DNA of 64,000 bases from RI-153 sp963721725 (GCA_963721725.1 CAVRLX010000026.1:11468-75467); one strand, 5' to 3'; counted from the first letter of the stretch, positions 1-9,098 are shown. Notes: generated by a model not told the origin, from the sequence alone. Translations and numbers: made by a program.

Positions 1-656
1 GCGCGCTGGGCTTTTTGGAGCGGGCAATTTTGGCCCACACCCGCCGCGGCGAAGATGTCCCCGGCAGCCTGATCCCCATGCTCTATCAGCGCTATTTGCA
101 AGGCGGGGACGCCACGCCGCTGGGCGGCATTTTCTATCACAATCTTGAAGATATCGTCTCTATGACCTTTCTGGCCGAGCGCATCTGCCGCCACGTGGCT
201 GATCCTCTGGAGGCTGATGACGGCGAGCTACACGGCGCTGATCTGCTGGCGCTGGGGCAGATCCACGAGGGCTGTGGCCGCCCCGACAGTGCCGAGCGTG
301 CTTTGCGCCAAGCTGTGAGACGGCTGGACTCCGCAGCGCCGCGCGCCGAAGCCTTTGACACGCTGGGGCGGCTGCTCAAGCGACAAACGCGTTGGACCGA
401 AGCCGCCGATCTCTGGCAACAGTGGATCACTACCCTGCCTGGCCCTGATCCGCGCCCCTATGAAGAGTTAGCGAAATACTGTGAATGGCAGGCTGGCGAT
501 CTGGAACAGGCCGAAATGTGGACGGCGTGGGCGCTGCACAATCAACAGACCGCGCCCGCCTATCAACGTTCTCGCCAAGCCGTGGACGAACTCACTCACC
601 GCCTCGCCCGCATCCGCGCCAAACGGGCCGGGGATGATCACAGCACGGAAACGTAG
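1..656 (+). CDS. YprB-like RNase H-fold protein, C-terminal part (5' end outside window)
   Basis: The frame is open from the left edge, so only the C-terminal ~217 residues are present. The segment reads LGFLERA..EDVPGSLIPMLYQRYL..GD..PLGGIFYHNLEDIVSM, which I recognise as the end of the RNase H-like exonuclease domain of the YprB family: the HN..DI..M stretch is the last conserved block. It is followed by an alpha-helical, TPR-like tail (about residues 80-200) rich in Ala, Leu and Trp. Family members are predicted metal-dependent 3'-5' exonucleases and often sit near helicases; the catalytic acidic residues would lie upstream of the window. The TTG at 15 is an internal codon, not a start. 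Confidence 0.7.
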   Translation, partial: ALGFLERAILAHTRRGEDVPGSLIPMLYQRYLQGGDATPLGGIFYHNLEDIVSMTFLAERICRHVADPLEADDGELHGADLLALGQIHEGCGRPDSAERALRQAVRRLDSAAPRAEAFDTLGRLLKRQTRWTEAADLWQQWITTLPGPDPRPYEELAKYCEWQAGDLEQAEMWTAWALHNQQTAPAYQRSRQAVDELTHRLARIRAKRAGDDHSTET

Positions 657-682
657 TCAACACGTGGGGCATATAGCCTAAC

Positions 683-715
683 ACGCATCACGCACACGCA
701 ACACGAATCACCCAC
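683..715. repeat. Degenerate heptanucleotide run upstream of the SCP2 gene
   Basis: Units ACGCATC, ACGCAC (one base short), ACGCAAC, ACGAATC and ACCCACC follow each other. The core GCAACACGAATCAC recurs exactly at 12568-12581. It belongs to the heptamer family seen in other intergenic regions here, but has no clear pairing arm at this site. Confidence 0.5.
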
Positions 716-736
716 CATGCCGAAAGGACCGCACCA

Positions 737-1126
737 ATGGCCGCAAAATTTCCTAGCCAGCCCTGGGCCGATGCCCTCAAAAGCGAGATTAACAGCAGCG
801 ACGCCTATGCCAAAGCTGCCAAAGATTGGGAGGGCGATTTTTACTTTGTCATTGAAGAGAGCGGTGAGATCGTCTATATGGACCTCTGGCATGGCGAATG
901 CCGCGAGGCCACCTTCACCGCCGATGCCGGCTACAAATCTCCGGCGTATAAAATCACCGCCAAGATGGACAACTGGAAAAAGGTACTGGGCGGCAAACTC
1001 GATCCCGTGCAAGGCATGGTCACCCGCCAGCTTAAGTTGGACGGCAACCTTGTGCAGATCATGAAGAACGTCAAAGCCGCCCAGGAATTGGTGCGCTGCG
1101 CGGCAAAGGTGGAGACGGAGTATTGA
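737..1126 (+). CDS. SCP2 sterol-binding domain protein
   Basis: This 129-residue protein is a stand-alone SCP2-fold domain. The pattern WEGDFYFVIEESGEIVYMDL followed by a central strand region and KMDNWKKVLGGKLDPVQGM near residues 77-95 is typical of small bacterial SCP2 proteins, whose hydrophobic tunnel binds lipids. The Met-rich, Lys-rich C-terminus fits. The ATG at 737 is preceded by GAAAGGA with good spacing. It has no signal peptide or membrane segment, so it is probably cytosolic. Its ligand cannot be told from sequence, and the neighbours (exonuclease, alcohol dehydrogenase) do not point to a pathway. Confidence 0.75.
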   Translation: MAAKFPSQPWADALKSEINSSDAYAKAAKDWEGDFYFVIEESGEIVYMDLWHGECREATFTADAGYKSPAYKITAKMDNWKKVLGGKLDPVQGMVTRQLKLDGNLVQIMKNVKAAQELVRCAAKVETEY

Positions 1127-1127
1127 G

Positions 1128-1170
1128 CGTAATCCGTAATGCGTAATCTGTGTTTCCACGCATTACGGAT
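1128..1170. repeat. Heptanucleotide hairpin
   Basis: Units CGTAATC-CGTAATG-CGTAATC run from 1128. ATCCGTAATGCGT (1132-1144) pairs perfectly with ACGCATTACGGAT (1158-1170). A further complementary piece, GCATTACGCATTAT, lies at 1260-1273 beyond the palindromic element R1, so R1 appears to have landed inside a larger heptamer hairpin. It follows the SCP2 stop directly and could terminate transcription. Confidence 0.65.
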
Positions 1171-1175
1171 GTATC

Positions 1176-1250
1176 TACAGGGTGCGACGCACTCGCCACA
1201 CAAGATTTTACACCCCATCTCCCCCTGGCGAGTGCGTCGCACCTGTATCG
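1176..1250. repeat. Dispersed palindromic element, copy R1
   Basis: Left arm GGTGCGACGCACTCGCCA (1181-1198) and right arm TGGCGAGTGCGTCGCACC (1226-1243) are exact inverted complements around a 27-nt centre. Three more copies lie at 21779, 45303 and 50817 and share arms and centre. See finding on this family. Confidence 0.85.
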
Positions 1251-1311
1251 TTGGAACAGGCATTACGCATTATCCTTTCCGCCCCTGCACACACGAAAGA
1301 TAGACCCACCC

Positions 1312-2475
1312 ATGTGGTTTTTTTCCAGTCCGCAGATTGTCTTTGGCGAAGATGCCCTAAGCTATTTGGAAGAGATCCCCGGCCAGCGCGCGTTGATTGT
1401 CACCGACCCGGTTTTGGACGGGCTTGGCTTTAGCCGTCGGATTGGCGATCTACTCCGCAAAGCCGGGCTGACGGTACAGGTCTTCGCCGAAGTGGAGCCA
1501 GAGCCAAGCCTGCAAACGGTGCATCGCGGCGTGGCTGTGCTCCAATCGTTCGCGCCTGATTGGATCGTGGGGCTGGGCGGCGGCAGCGCGCTGGACGCCG
1601 CCAAAGCCATGTGGGCGCTCTACGAACGCCCCGATCTCGAACCGGAAGAGATCTCGCCGGTCTATGCCCTGGGTCTGCACAAAATGAAAATGATCGCCAT
1701 CCCCACCACCAGCGGCACAGGCAGCGAAGCCACCTGGGCCACCGTCCTCACCGACACCGCCGCTAGCCGCAAACTGGCATTGGGCAACCGCGAACTCATG
1801 CCCACCGTCGCCATTGTCGATCCCAGCCTCTCGGCGCACCTGCCCGCCCGCATCACCGCCGACACCGGGCTGGACGTGATCACCCACGCCGTGGAGGGTT
1901 ACAGCGCCACCTATCACAGCGATTTTACCGATCCGCTCTGTGTTAAAGCCTGTGAACTGGTTTTTGACTATCTGCCACGGGCCGTTGCCAACGGCGCAGG
2001 TGATCCCGACGCCCGCGAGAAGATGGCAAACGCCGCCACGATTGCCGGGTTGGGCTTTGGTAATTCTCTGGTGGGGCTGGCCCACGCCCTGGGCCATAGC
2101 TTTGGCGGCATTTTCAAGATCCCCCACGGGCGCGCCGTTAATCTCTTCCTGCCTTCTGTCATCGAGTTCAGCGCCAACGCCAACGTGGGGCGCTACGATT
2201 CCTTCGTGCGCTACCTGGGCTGGGGCGAGATGGATCTGAACGCCGCCGCCACAAAGCTGGTCGAGCGCATCCGCCAGCTCCAAACCAGCGTGGGCCAGCC
2301 CCCCACCATCGCCGACCTGGGCATCGCCAGCAGCGCCCTGGAAGAGCAGATGGAAACGCTTTGCATCCACGCCATCACCGACAACTCTACCGTGGCCGCC
2401 CCGCGCCCCGCGGAAATGGAAGAACTGGAAAAACTCCTGCTCTATGCCTACAGCGGCAAGCGGGTTGATTTTTAG
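1312..2475 (+). CDS. Iron-containing alcohol dehydrogenase (class III)
   Basis: An NAD(P)-dependent group III alcohol dehydrogenase of 387 residues. Visible marks are the nucleotide-binding GLGGGSALDAAKAM, the IPTTSGTGSEAT block, and metal ligands in DVITHAVEGY and GLAHALGHSFGG..IPHG. These Asp/His residues bind the catalytic Fe2+ in the family. I start it at ATG 1312 (MWFFSSPQIVFG), because the longer frame upstream translates the repeat element R1. Its substrate is not evident; relatives act on butanol, 1,3-propanediol, lactaldehyde or methanol. It is flanked by repeat hairpins on both sides and is probably transcribed alone. Confidence 0.9.
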   Translation: MWFFSSPQIVFGEDALSYLEEIPGQRALIVTDPVLDGLGFSRRIGDLLRKAGLTVQVFAEVEPEPSLQTVHRGVAVLQSFAPDWIVGLGGGSALDAAKAMWALYERPDLEPEEISPVYALGLHKMKMIAIPTTSGTGSEATWATVLTDTAASRKLALGNRELMPTVAIVDPSLSAHLPARITADTGLDVITHAVEGYSATYHSDFTDPLCVKACELVFDYLPRAVANGAGDPDAREKMANAATIAGLGFGNSLVGLAHALGHSFGGIFKIPHGRAVNLFLPSVIEFSANANVGRYDSFVRYLGWGEMDLNAAATKLVERIRQLQTSVGQPPTIADLGIASSALEEQMETLCIHAITDNSTVAAPRPAEMEELEKLLLYAYSGKRVDF

Positions 2476-2477
2476 CA

Positions 2478-2588
2478 GAGGACGACAGACGACGGACGAC
2501 AGAAAGAATTTTGGTTTCGTCACACCAAGTGCGTAATTTCTAACTATCGACAAAAGTGCTTTGTCTATCGTCCCTCGTCTGTCGTCCG
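2478..2588. repeat. Heptanucleotide hairpin between adh and polX
   Basis: The left arm is built of GACGACA-GACGACG-GACGACA and the right arm of TCGTCCC-TCGTCTG-TCGTCCG. GGACGACAGACGACGGAC (2480-2497) pairs with 2570-2587 in 17 of 18 positions. A second short stem, ATCGACAAA/TTTGTCTAT, sits inside. It starts three bases after the adh stop codon and probably acts as terminator. Confidence 0.75.
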
Positions 2589-2680
2589 CTCCCCTTTGCC
2601 CTGGATCGGCCCCATGCTATAATGCCCCCACGTTGTTCGATCTGCGTTCCATCCGCCCGGACTTCAGAAAGGGAAACCCT

Positions 2681-4468
2681 GTGTCCGCCCCATCCTCCGC
2701 CCCTGATACACGCCTGAACAACCAACAGGTGGCCGACATTTTCAGCCGCATCGCCGACCTGCTCCTGATTCTGGGAGACAACCGCTTCAAGATCATCGCC
2801 TATCAAAATGCGGCCCGTATGCTGGAGGGCCTCAGCCGCGATATCCACGACTTTCACGCAGCGGGCACGCTGCGCGATCTGCCCGACGTGGGGCAGGCCA
2901 TTGCCGAAAAGATCGCCGAACTGCTGGAGACCGGCACGATTGCCTATTATGACGAACTGGCCGAACAGGTTCCCCTGGGCGTGGTGGAGATGTTGCAGGT
3001 TCCCGATGTTGGCCCCAAAACCGCGCAACGGCTCTGGAAGGAACTGGAGATCACCAGTGTGGAGGCCATGAAAGCCGCCGCCGAAGCAGGGCAGATCCGC
3101 AAACTCAAGGGCTTTGGGGCCAAGAGCGAAGAGAAGATCCTCAAAGGCATCGAACTGCTGGGCAAACGCCAGGAAGGGCGCACGCCGATTGGCAAAGCCC
3201 GCCCACTGGCGCTGGAACTCATCGCGGATCTGACGGCGGCGCTGCCCGCAGGCACGCTACAAAAAATCGAAGCGGCGGGCAGTCTGCGCCGTTGGCAAGA
3301 GACCATCGGCGATCTTGATCTGCTGGCGGTGACTGAACAACCGGCGGCGGTGATGGAAGCCTTTCGCAGCCTGCCCCAGGCCGTGGATGTGACCAACCAG
3401 GGCGAGACCAAAAGCAGCATTGTGCTGCCCAGCGGCATGTCGGTGGATCTGCGTGTGGTGCAGGCCAAAGAGTGGGGCGCGGCGCTGCACTATTTCACGG
3501 GCAATCAGCGCCACAATGTGGCCGTGCGCGAACTGGCCCAACGCCAGGGCTGGAGCCTCAACGAATATCGGCTGTTGGCCCAGAATCACCCAACTGTTCC
3601 CGACGGCGAAGAACGCCATTTCGAGAGCGAAGCCGAGCTTTACGCATTCTTGGGGCTGGATTACATTGCCCCAGAGATGCGCGAGGCCAGCGGTGAAATT
3701 GCCGCCGCCCAAAGCCACACCTTGCCCCCGCTGATCACCATCGACCAGATCCGCGGTGAGGTCCACAGCCACACCGATTGGAGCGACGGGCGTGCCACCC
3801 TGCGCCAGATGGCCGAGGCGGCACGTGTGCGTGGCTATGAATATTGGTGCGTCACCGATCACAGCATCGGCCTGGGCGTCACCGGCGGCGTGGACGGCGA
3901 GCGCCTTTTGCAACAGCGCCGAGAGATCGACGCCCTCAACGCCGAGTATGCCGACGCTGGTCACGAGTTTCGCCTTTTGCAAGGCGTGGAACTAGAAGTG
4001 CTGGCCGACGGCACACTGGCGTTGAGCGATGATGTGTTGGCCCAGTTGGACATTGTGGTTGCCAGCATTCATACTGGGCAGCGTCAAGATCGCGAGACGA
4101 TTACGGCGCGCTGTCTCAACGCTGTGCGTAATCCGCATGTGGATATTCTGGGCCACCCCACGGGGCGGCTGATTGGGCGGCGGCCTCCGTCGGATCTGGA
4201 TCTGGAAGCGGTGTTGGCGGCCTGTGCCGAGACGGGCACCGTGGTGGAGATCAACGCCGACCCCGCCCGCCTTGATCTCAGCGGCATCCACGCCCGCCGC
4301 GCCGTGGCATTGGGCTGCAAACTGGCGATTAACTGCGATGCCCACGCCACCGACGGCATCGACAATCTGCCCTATGGCATTGCCACCGCCCGCCGTGGCT
4401 GGGTGCGCGCCGACGATGTGATCAATACCCGACCGCTGACAGAGATGTTGGCGCTCTTAAAAAAGTAA
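2681..4468 (+). CDS. polX: DNA polymerase/3'-5' exonuclease PolX
   Basis: This is a family X DNA polymerase fused to a PHP phosphoesterase (595 residues), used in base-excision repair gap filling. Residues ~10-80 form the lyase-like helix-hairpin-helix domain (RIADLLLILGDNRFKI). HhH repeats near DVGPKTAQRLW and KGFGAKSEEKIL follow. The nucleotidyltransferase core carries AAGSLRRW..IGDLDLL, whose Asp pair is catalytic, with the third Asp in SVDLRVV. The C-terminal PHP domain starts at EVHSHTDWSDG and has CVTDHS and NCDAHAT metal ligands. I chose the GTG at 2681, behind GAAAGGG, because the frame upstream overlaps the repeat hairpin. Confidence 0.92.
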   Translation: MSAPSSAPDTRLNNQQVADIFSRIADLLLILGDNRFKIIAYQNAARMLEGLSRDIHDFHAAGTLRDLPDVGQAIAEKIAELLETGTIAYYDELAEQVPLGVVEMLQVPDVGPKTAQRLWKELEITSVEAMKAAAEAGQIRKLKGFGAKSEEKILKGIELLGKRQEGRTPIGKARPLALELIADLTAALPAGTLQKIEAAGSLRRWQETIGDLDLLAVTEQPAAVMEAFRSLPQAVDVTNQGETKSSIVLPSGMSVDLRVVQAKEWGAALHYFTGNQRHNVAVRELAQRQGWSLNEYRLLAQNHPTVPDGEERHFESEAELYAFLGLDYIAPEMREASGEIAAAQSHTLPPLITIDQIRGEVHSHTDWSDGRATLRQMAEAARVRGYEYWCVTDHSIGLGVTGGVDGERLLQQRREIDALNAEYADAGHEFRLLQGVELEVLADGTLALSDDVLAQLDIVVASIHTGQRQDRETITARCLNAVRNPHVDILGHPTGRLIGRRPPSDLDLEAVLAACAETGTVVEINADPARLDLSGIHARRAVALGCKLAINCDAHATDGIDNLPYGIATARRGWVRADDVINTRPLTEMLALLKK

Positions 4469-4483
4469 CGCAGGGAGAGGGAG

Positions 4484-5287
4484 ATGGCGAGAAAACGCCA
4501 GCGCAAACAAAATCGAGCTTTGGATGAGATGCGGCCCGCAGCGGAGCCTGTGTTTGATGATCCCGCGCTGGACGAGCCAGTTTTTGACGCCGAGCCGCCG
4601 CCAGCCCACATGCCTGTGGAGCCGTTCTTTGCCGAGCCGAGCTTTGACGACGCTGATCCCGACGAAGACGAACGCTTGCACGAGGCCGCCCCCTACGACT
4701 ATCGCACCGAGGACGAAGGCGAACCCCATTTTGACGCTTCCCCTGCAATGCCAGCGCAGCCGCACCTGGCCGCCACGGCCCCGCCGCGTGTACGCAACCG
4801 CCGCCTGGGCCGCACCGCCCCTTTTTGGGTGCTGGCGCTGGGCGTCTTTATGTTGATTATGACGCTGGCCTGGCTGGGGCTGCGCGACGAGACGCCGGAC
4901 TCGGCCAGCCGTGAACTGGCAACGCCGCTGCCAGGGCTGGCGGGCAGCACCACCTTGCCGCTGGAAGTGGAGATTGTGGCAGCGACGCCCGCCCCCTTGC
5001 CCACGGATACACCGCTGCCGCTGTTGACGGTCAATCAGCGGGTGCGCGTAGGCAACACCGATGGGCAGGGCATCCGGCTGCGCAATCAGCCCAGCCTGAC
5101 CGGACAAACCTTGGCGATCTACAAAGAGGGCGATCCCTTTGTGGTGCTGGAGCCAGACGGCAGCGACGTGGCCTATCCCGTCGAGGCGGACGACTATCGC
5201 TGGTATCGCATTCAAGTGGTGGATACGCCCGGCGAAAACCTCACAGGGTGGGCCGTCGGTGATTTTCTGGTTCCCGCCACAGAATAG
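4484..5287 (+). CDS. Membrane-anchored SH3b domain protein
   Basis: 267 residues. The N-terminal ~105 residues are very acidic and Pro-rich (EPVFDDPALDEPVF style), then basic NRRLGRT leads into one transmembrane helix (FWVLALGVFMLIMTLAWLGL). After a Thr/Pro linker with PTDTPLP comes a bacterial SH3 domain (RVRVGNTDGQGIRLRNQPSLTGQTLAIYKEGD). The topology should be cytoplasmic acidic tail, one membrane pass and outside SH3b. Such SH3b modules usually bind cell-wall material. The gene starts 15 bp after polX with a GGGAGAGGGAG ribosome site and may be cotranscribed. No enzymatic domain is seen. Confidence 0.65.
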   Translation: MARKRQRKQNRALDEMRPAAEPVFDDPALDEPVFDAEPPPAHMPVEPFFAEPSFDDADPDEDERLHEAAPYDYRTEDEGEPHFDASPAMPAQPHLAATAPPRVRNRRLGRTAPFWVLALGVFMLIMTLAWLGLRDETPDSASRELATPLPGLAGSTTLPLEVEIVAATPAPLPTDTPLPLLTVNQRVRVGNTDGQGIRLRNQPSLTGQTLAIYKEGDPFVVLEPDGSDVAYPVEADDYRWYRIQVVDTPGENLTGWAVGDFLVPATE

Positions 5288-5340
5288 ACGGCAAAAGATG
5301 GATTGTCGAAAAATCTAAACGCCCTTTACAGGGTCAAAAT

Positions 5341-5369
5341 TTGACGAAAATTAGCGAAGCCACTATACT
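5341..5369 (+). promoter_or_regulatory. Predicted sigma70-type promoter of tRNA-Lys
   Basis: TTGACG (5341-5346) and TATACT (5364-5369) are separated by 17 bp. The expected start lies about 10 bp before the mature tRNA 5' end at 5387. Confidence 0.6.
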
Positions 5370-5386
5370 CTTGCAAAGTTACACAC

Positions 5387-5459
<73 letters not shown>

Positions 5460-5476
5460 TCAAGAAGAGTAGACTA

Positions 5477-5523
5477 CACAAAAGGCAGCGCCGTTAATTC
5501 TCGGCCTGCCTTTCTGTGTTTTT
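5477..5523 (+). terminator. Hairpin terminator after tRNA-Lys
   Basis: AAAGGCAG (5481-5488) pairs with CTGCCTTT (5506-5513), followed by CTGTGTTTTT. It lies 20 bp behind the tRNA and before the radical SAM gene. Confidence 0.55.
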
Positions 5524-5548
5524 ATGGACTGTTGGCAAAAGGAAAACC

Positions 5549-6964
5549 ATGACTGCACCAATTCTCTTACTTTCTTGTTACGAACTGGGCCATCAACCGG
5601 TGAGCCTGGGCTGGCCGTTGGCAATCTTGCGCGGGGCCGGGCTAGAGGCTGCCGCGCTGGATCTCTCTTTGGAAGAGTTGGCGGCGGAGCATGTAGCGGC
5701 GGCGCGCTTGATCGCAATCGCCGTGCCCATGCACACCGCCCTGCGCTTGGGCGTGGAGGCTGCGCATCGTGTGCGTGCCATCAACCCAGATGCGCATCTC
5801 TGTTTTTATGGCCTTTATGCGTGGCTGAATCGGGACTTTTTGCTGCAAGGCCCGAACGCGCTGGGGGATTCGGTGCTGGCAGGAGAGGGGGAGCCAACCT
5901 TGCTGGCCCTGGCCCAAGCTGTGCTGGCGAATGATGACGTGACCACTATCGCCGGGGTGACCACGGCGACCCAGGCCGCCCGGCCTGTGCTCAGCCGGAT
6001 TTCGTTGCCACAACCGGATCGATCCACCCTGCCCGCGCTGGATCGCTATGCCCGCTACATGGAAAACGGCGTGGCCCACTTGGCGGGATACACCGAGGCC
6101 AGCCGCGGCTGCCTGCACACCTGCCGTCACTGTCCGGTGGTTCCCATCTATGGCGGGCGCTTTTTCGTGGTCCCCGCCGAGAGCGTGCTAAATGATGTGC
6201 GTGGTCAGGTCGAGGCGGGGGCGCGCCACATTACGTTTGGTGATCCCGATTTCCTCAACGGCCCCGGCCATGCCCACAAGCTGATTACCACACTGCACAG
6301 CGAATTTCCCGATCTTACCTTTGATTTCACCACCAAAGTTGAGCACATCTTGGAGCATCCCGACCTCATGCTAGAGTTTGGCGGTTGCGGGGTCACCTTT
6401 GTGGTTTCGGCCTTTGAGGCGGTGAGTGCGCGCGTGCTGACACGTCTGCACAAAGGCCATACCCGCGCCGACATGGAAGCGGCGCTGGCCGTGTTGCGGC
6501 GGGCGGGGATTGCGCCGCAGCCCACGTGGATGCCCTTTACGCCGTGGACAAGCCTGGAGGATTACATTGATTTGCTGGCCTGGATTCGCGCGCACGATCT
6601 GATTGCGTATGTGCCCGCCGTGCAGCTTTCGATCCGCATGTTGGTGCCGCCAAGCAGCGCCCTGTTGGACGATCCCGAAAGCGCGGCGTGGCTGGGGGAA
6701 TTAGATGCTGAAAACTTTTCCTATCGCTGGGCGCACCCTGACCCGCGCATGGACGCGCTCTATCGGCAGGTGGCCGCCATTGCCGAACACATGGCCGAGG
6801 ACAACGGCGCAGCCTTCGCACACATTGAGACCGCCGCCTATGCCATCGCCGGGCGCATCATGCCCATGATAGAACCAGTGCCCATGCTCGCTGTGCCGCC
6901 GCCACGCCTGACCGAGCATTGGTTCTGTTGAGCAGAGCCAACCACCGACCAGTTGGGTCGGTAA
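5549..6964 (+). CDS. CUAEP-tail radical SAM selenoprotein (in-frame TGA at 6929)
   Basis: The N-terminal half has a cobalamin-binding-like fold (LLSCYELGHQP, IAVPMHTALRLG, INPDAHLCFYGLYAW), and the radical SAM cluster motif is SRGCLHTCRHCPVVP (CxxxCxxC). The frame meets TGA directly after Cys in HWFC. Reading that TGA as selenocysteine gives C-U-A-E-P-T-T-D-Q-L-G-R and then TAA at 6962. From memory, the known family 'CUAEP/CCAEP-tail radical SAM (seleno)protein' ends in just this motif, so I extend the CDS to 6964. A short hairpin sits 12 nt after the TGA. The ATG at 5549 has AAAGGAAAA before it. The reaction catalysed is unknown. The gene converges on the DUF2087 gene with 13 bp between them. 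Confidence 0.85.
6929..6962 (+). promoter_or_regulatory. Selenocysteine TGA codon with SECIS-like hairpin
   Basis: TGA is at 6929-6931. ACCGACC (6944-6950) pairs with GGTCGGT (6956-6962) around the loop AGTTG, which contains the GT/G feature usual for a SelB-binding loop. Distance and size suit a bacterial SECIS, but this is judged by eye. Confidence 0.6.
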
Positions 6965-6977
6965 GACAAGAAAAAGA

Positions 6978-7316
6978 TTATCGCTCCCGCCAATATTTAT
7001 CGCCGCTGCTGGTGCGGCCCATGTAGCCGTAGTCGTACAGTTCTCGACGCAACAGGGCCGGATCGTGGAAGGTGTGCCAGCGGTCGAGCAGATCGTTGAC
7101 CTCTGCTTCGCTGTAAAGCTGGTTGCGTCTGAACTTATTGACGAGATAGACCAGGATCGCTTCCCTTGCCTGGCTCTTGCGCGGCCATTGGGTCACCAAC
7201 CCCTCCCGATTGACAAAACGCTGTAAGATCGGGGGCAGGGTCTCCTGTACATCAGACTCTGACGATGTCTGCGGGGCCGAGGATGGATCTTCATTCTGAA
7301 ATGAATTGGTTTGCAT
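6978..7316 (-). CDS. DUF2087 domain protein
   Basis: 112 residues. The C-terminal two thirds match the DUF2087 pattern: a LPPILQRFVNREGLVTQWP opening, KSQAREAILVYLVNKF, SEAEVNDLLDRWHTFHDPALLRRELYDYGYM and the ending KYW. In other bacteria this domain is often fused to ArsR-type regulators or stands alone, and its biochemical role is unknown. The N-terminal ~30 residues are polar and probably disordered. I start it at 7316 (MQTNSFQNED), since AGGAGA lies seven bases upstream; a longer frame exists but lacks support. It is divergent from pncB. Confidence 0.75.
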   Translation of the reverse strand: MQTNSFQNEDPSSAPQTSSESDVQETLPPILQRFVNREGLVTQWPRKSQAREAILVYLVNKFRRNQLYSEAEVNDLLDRWHTFHDPALLRRELYDYGYMGRTSSGDKYWRER

Positions 7317-7436
7317 GGTGCGTCTCCTGACAGTAACCGGATATGGGTATGCCTCATCACCATATCTTGAACAAGACCAATCGTCAACGTAAATTCTTGG
7401 CATGTTTACCTGCCCCAACTAGGCCCAAACCAGAGA

Positions 7437-7495
7437 GTTTTTGTATACACGGATGGAAGGGAACACAGATCAAAATAATCCGTGTATACAAAAAC
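7437..7495. promoter_or_regulatory. 18-bp perfect inverted repeat in the divergent DUF2087/pncB interval
   Basis: GTTTTTGTATACACGGAT (7437-7454) is exactly complementary to 7478-7495, with a 23-nt spacer. Both neighbours point away from it, so it is not an ordinary end-of-gene terminator. It could be an operator pair, a 5'-UTR structure of pncB, or an inserted palindrome. Confidence 0.6.
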
Positions 7496-7546
7496 GCTTG
7501 CACAAAAAACGAGAACTTCACCGATACGAACACAAAGGCGCTCCCC

Positions 7547-9098
7547 ATGAACCTTGACCAACGTGCCACCGCTGAGGGCATTCTTTTCACTGATCAATAT
7601 CAACTTACCATGGCGCAGCTCTACTTTCGCATGGGGCTGCACGAGCGTACGGCACAGTTCGAGCATTTTTTTCGCGCCTATCCTGACTATGGCGCGCATC
7701 AGGCTGGCTTCTGCGTCAATGCCGGGCTGGAATGGCTGGTGGATTGGATGGGGCGCACACGCTTTCGCCCCGAAGATTTGGCTTATCTGCGAGGCATGGT
7801 CACCCGCAACGGCAGCCGCTTGTTTGGCGATGATTTTCTGGAGTGGCTGAGCGAGAACGGCGATTTTTCAGGGATATCGCTGCAAGCCATTCCCGAAGGC
7901 CGCGTCGTCCACGCCAACACGCCGCTCACGGTGGTGCGTGGACCACTGGCAATGGCGCAAATTTTGGAAACCTCGCTGCTCAATCACCTGAATTACCCAA
8001 TTTTGATTGCCACGCGTGCCGCCCGCCTGCGCGAAAGCGGGCGCGGCAATTTGCTGTTGGAGTTTGGCATGAGGCGCGCCCACGAGCGCGGCGCCAACGC
8101 TGGCACACGCGCTGCGCTCATCGGCGGCGCGGATTTTTCGTCCAATGCTGGCATGTCGCATGTGTTGGGCTATGCGCCCAAAGGCACCCATGCCCATTCG
8201 ATGGTGCAAGCGTTTTTGGCCCTGGGCATGAGCGAGTATGACGCCTTTCAAGCCTATGCGGACGTCTACCCCGACGACTGCTTGCTGCTCGTGGACACCA
8301 TCGACACGCTGGAAAGTGGCGTGCCCAACGCCATCAAAGTCTTTGAAGGGCTGCGGCGCAAAGGCTATGATCCCGTGGGCGTGCGCCTGGATTCGGGCGA
8401 TTTGGCCTATCTCAGCATCCGCACCGCCAAAATGCTGGATGATGCGGGCTTCCCCGATGTCTCGATTGTGCTTTCCAACAATCTCGATGAACTGGTGATC
8501 TGGCAGATCACCACGCAGATTGCCGAAGAGGCGCATCGCTACGGCGTCGATCCGTCCAGCGTGATCAAGCGGCTGGTCTATGGCGTGGGCACGCGATTGA
8601 TTACCTCGGAAGGCGATCCGTCGCTGGGCGGGCGTTTACAAACTGGTGGCGATTCAAGAGGGCGACGCGTGGAAGCCCGCCATCAAAATTTCCGAATCGC
8701 GTGAGAAGACACCCACGCCGGGGAACAAACGGCTGTGGCGCATCTACGACGAGCGCGGCCAGGCCACCGCCGATCTGATGACGCTGGACGACGAAGATCC
8801 CACGACGCAGGCGCGGCTAACGTTGCGTCACCCCTCAACGCGCATGAAACGGCGGCTGCTCGAGCGCTCGCAGATCTCGCAGATCGAAGCGTTGCTGGTC
8901 GATGTGTGGGTGGAGGGTAAACTGGTCTATGACCTGCCCGATGTTGAAGCGATGCGCGCCCTGCGTCGGGCGGATGTGGACCGGCTCGATTCCGGTGTGC
9001 GCCGCCTGATCAACCCGCACGTCTATCATGTTTCACTGTCACAGCAACTGTGGGATCTCAAAGATAGATTGATTGAGTCGCTAAGCGTTGAGGAATAG
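7547..9098 (+). CDS. pncB: Nicotinate phosphoribosyltransferase (frameshifted)
   Basis: It makes nicotinate mononucleotide from nicotinate, PRPP and ATP in the Preiss-Handler NAD salvage route. Marks are the start TDQYQLTMAQLYFRMG, EFGMRRAHERGANAG, GGADFSSNAGMSHVLGY, LLVDTIDTLESGVPNAI and GVRLDSGDLAYLS. The frame breaks near 8630-8640: one extra G in the GGGCGGGCG tract switches it, and the sequence continues as VYKLVAIQEGDAWKPAIKIS to 9098. Joined, it is ~515 residues, close to family size. ATG 7547 is used because the longer frame translates the inverted repeat. I suspect an indel error rather than a true pseudogene. Confidence 0.85.
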
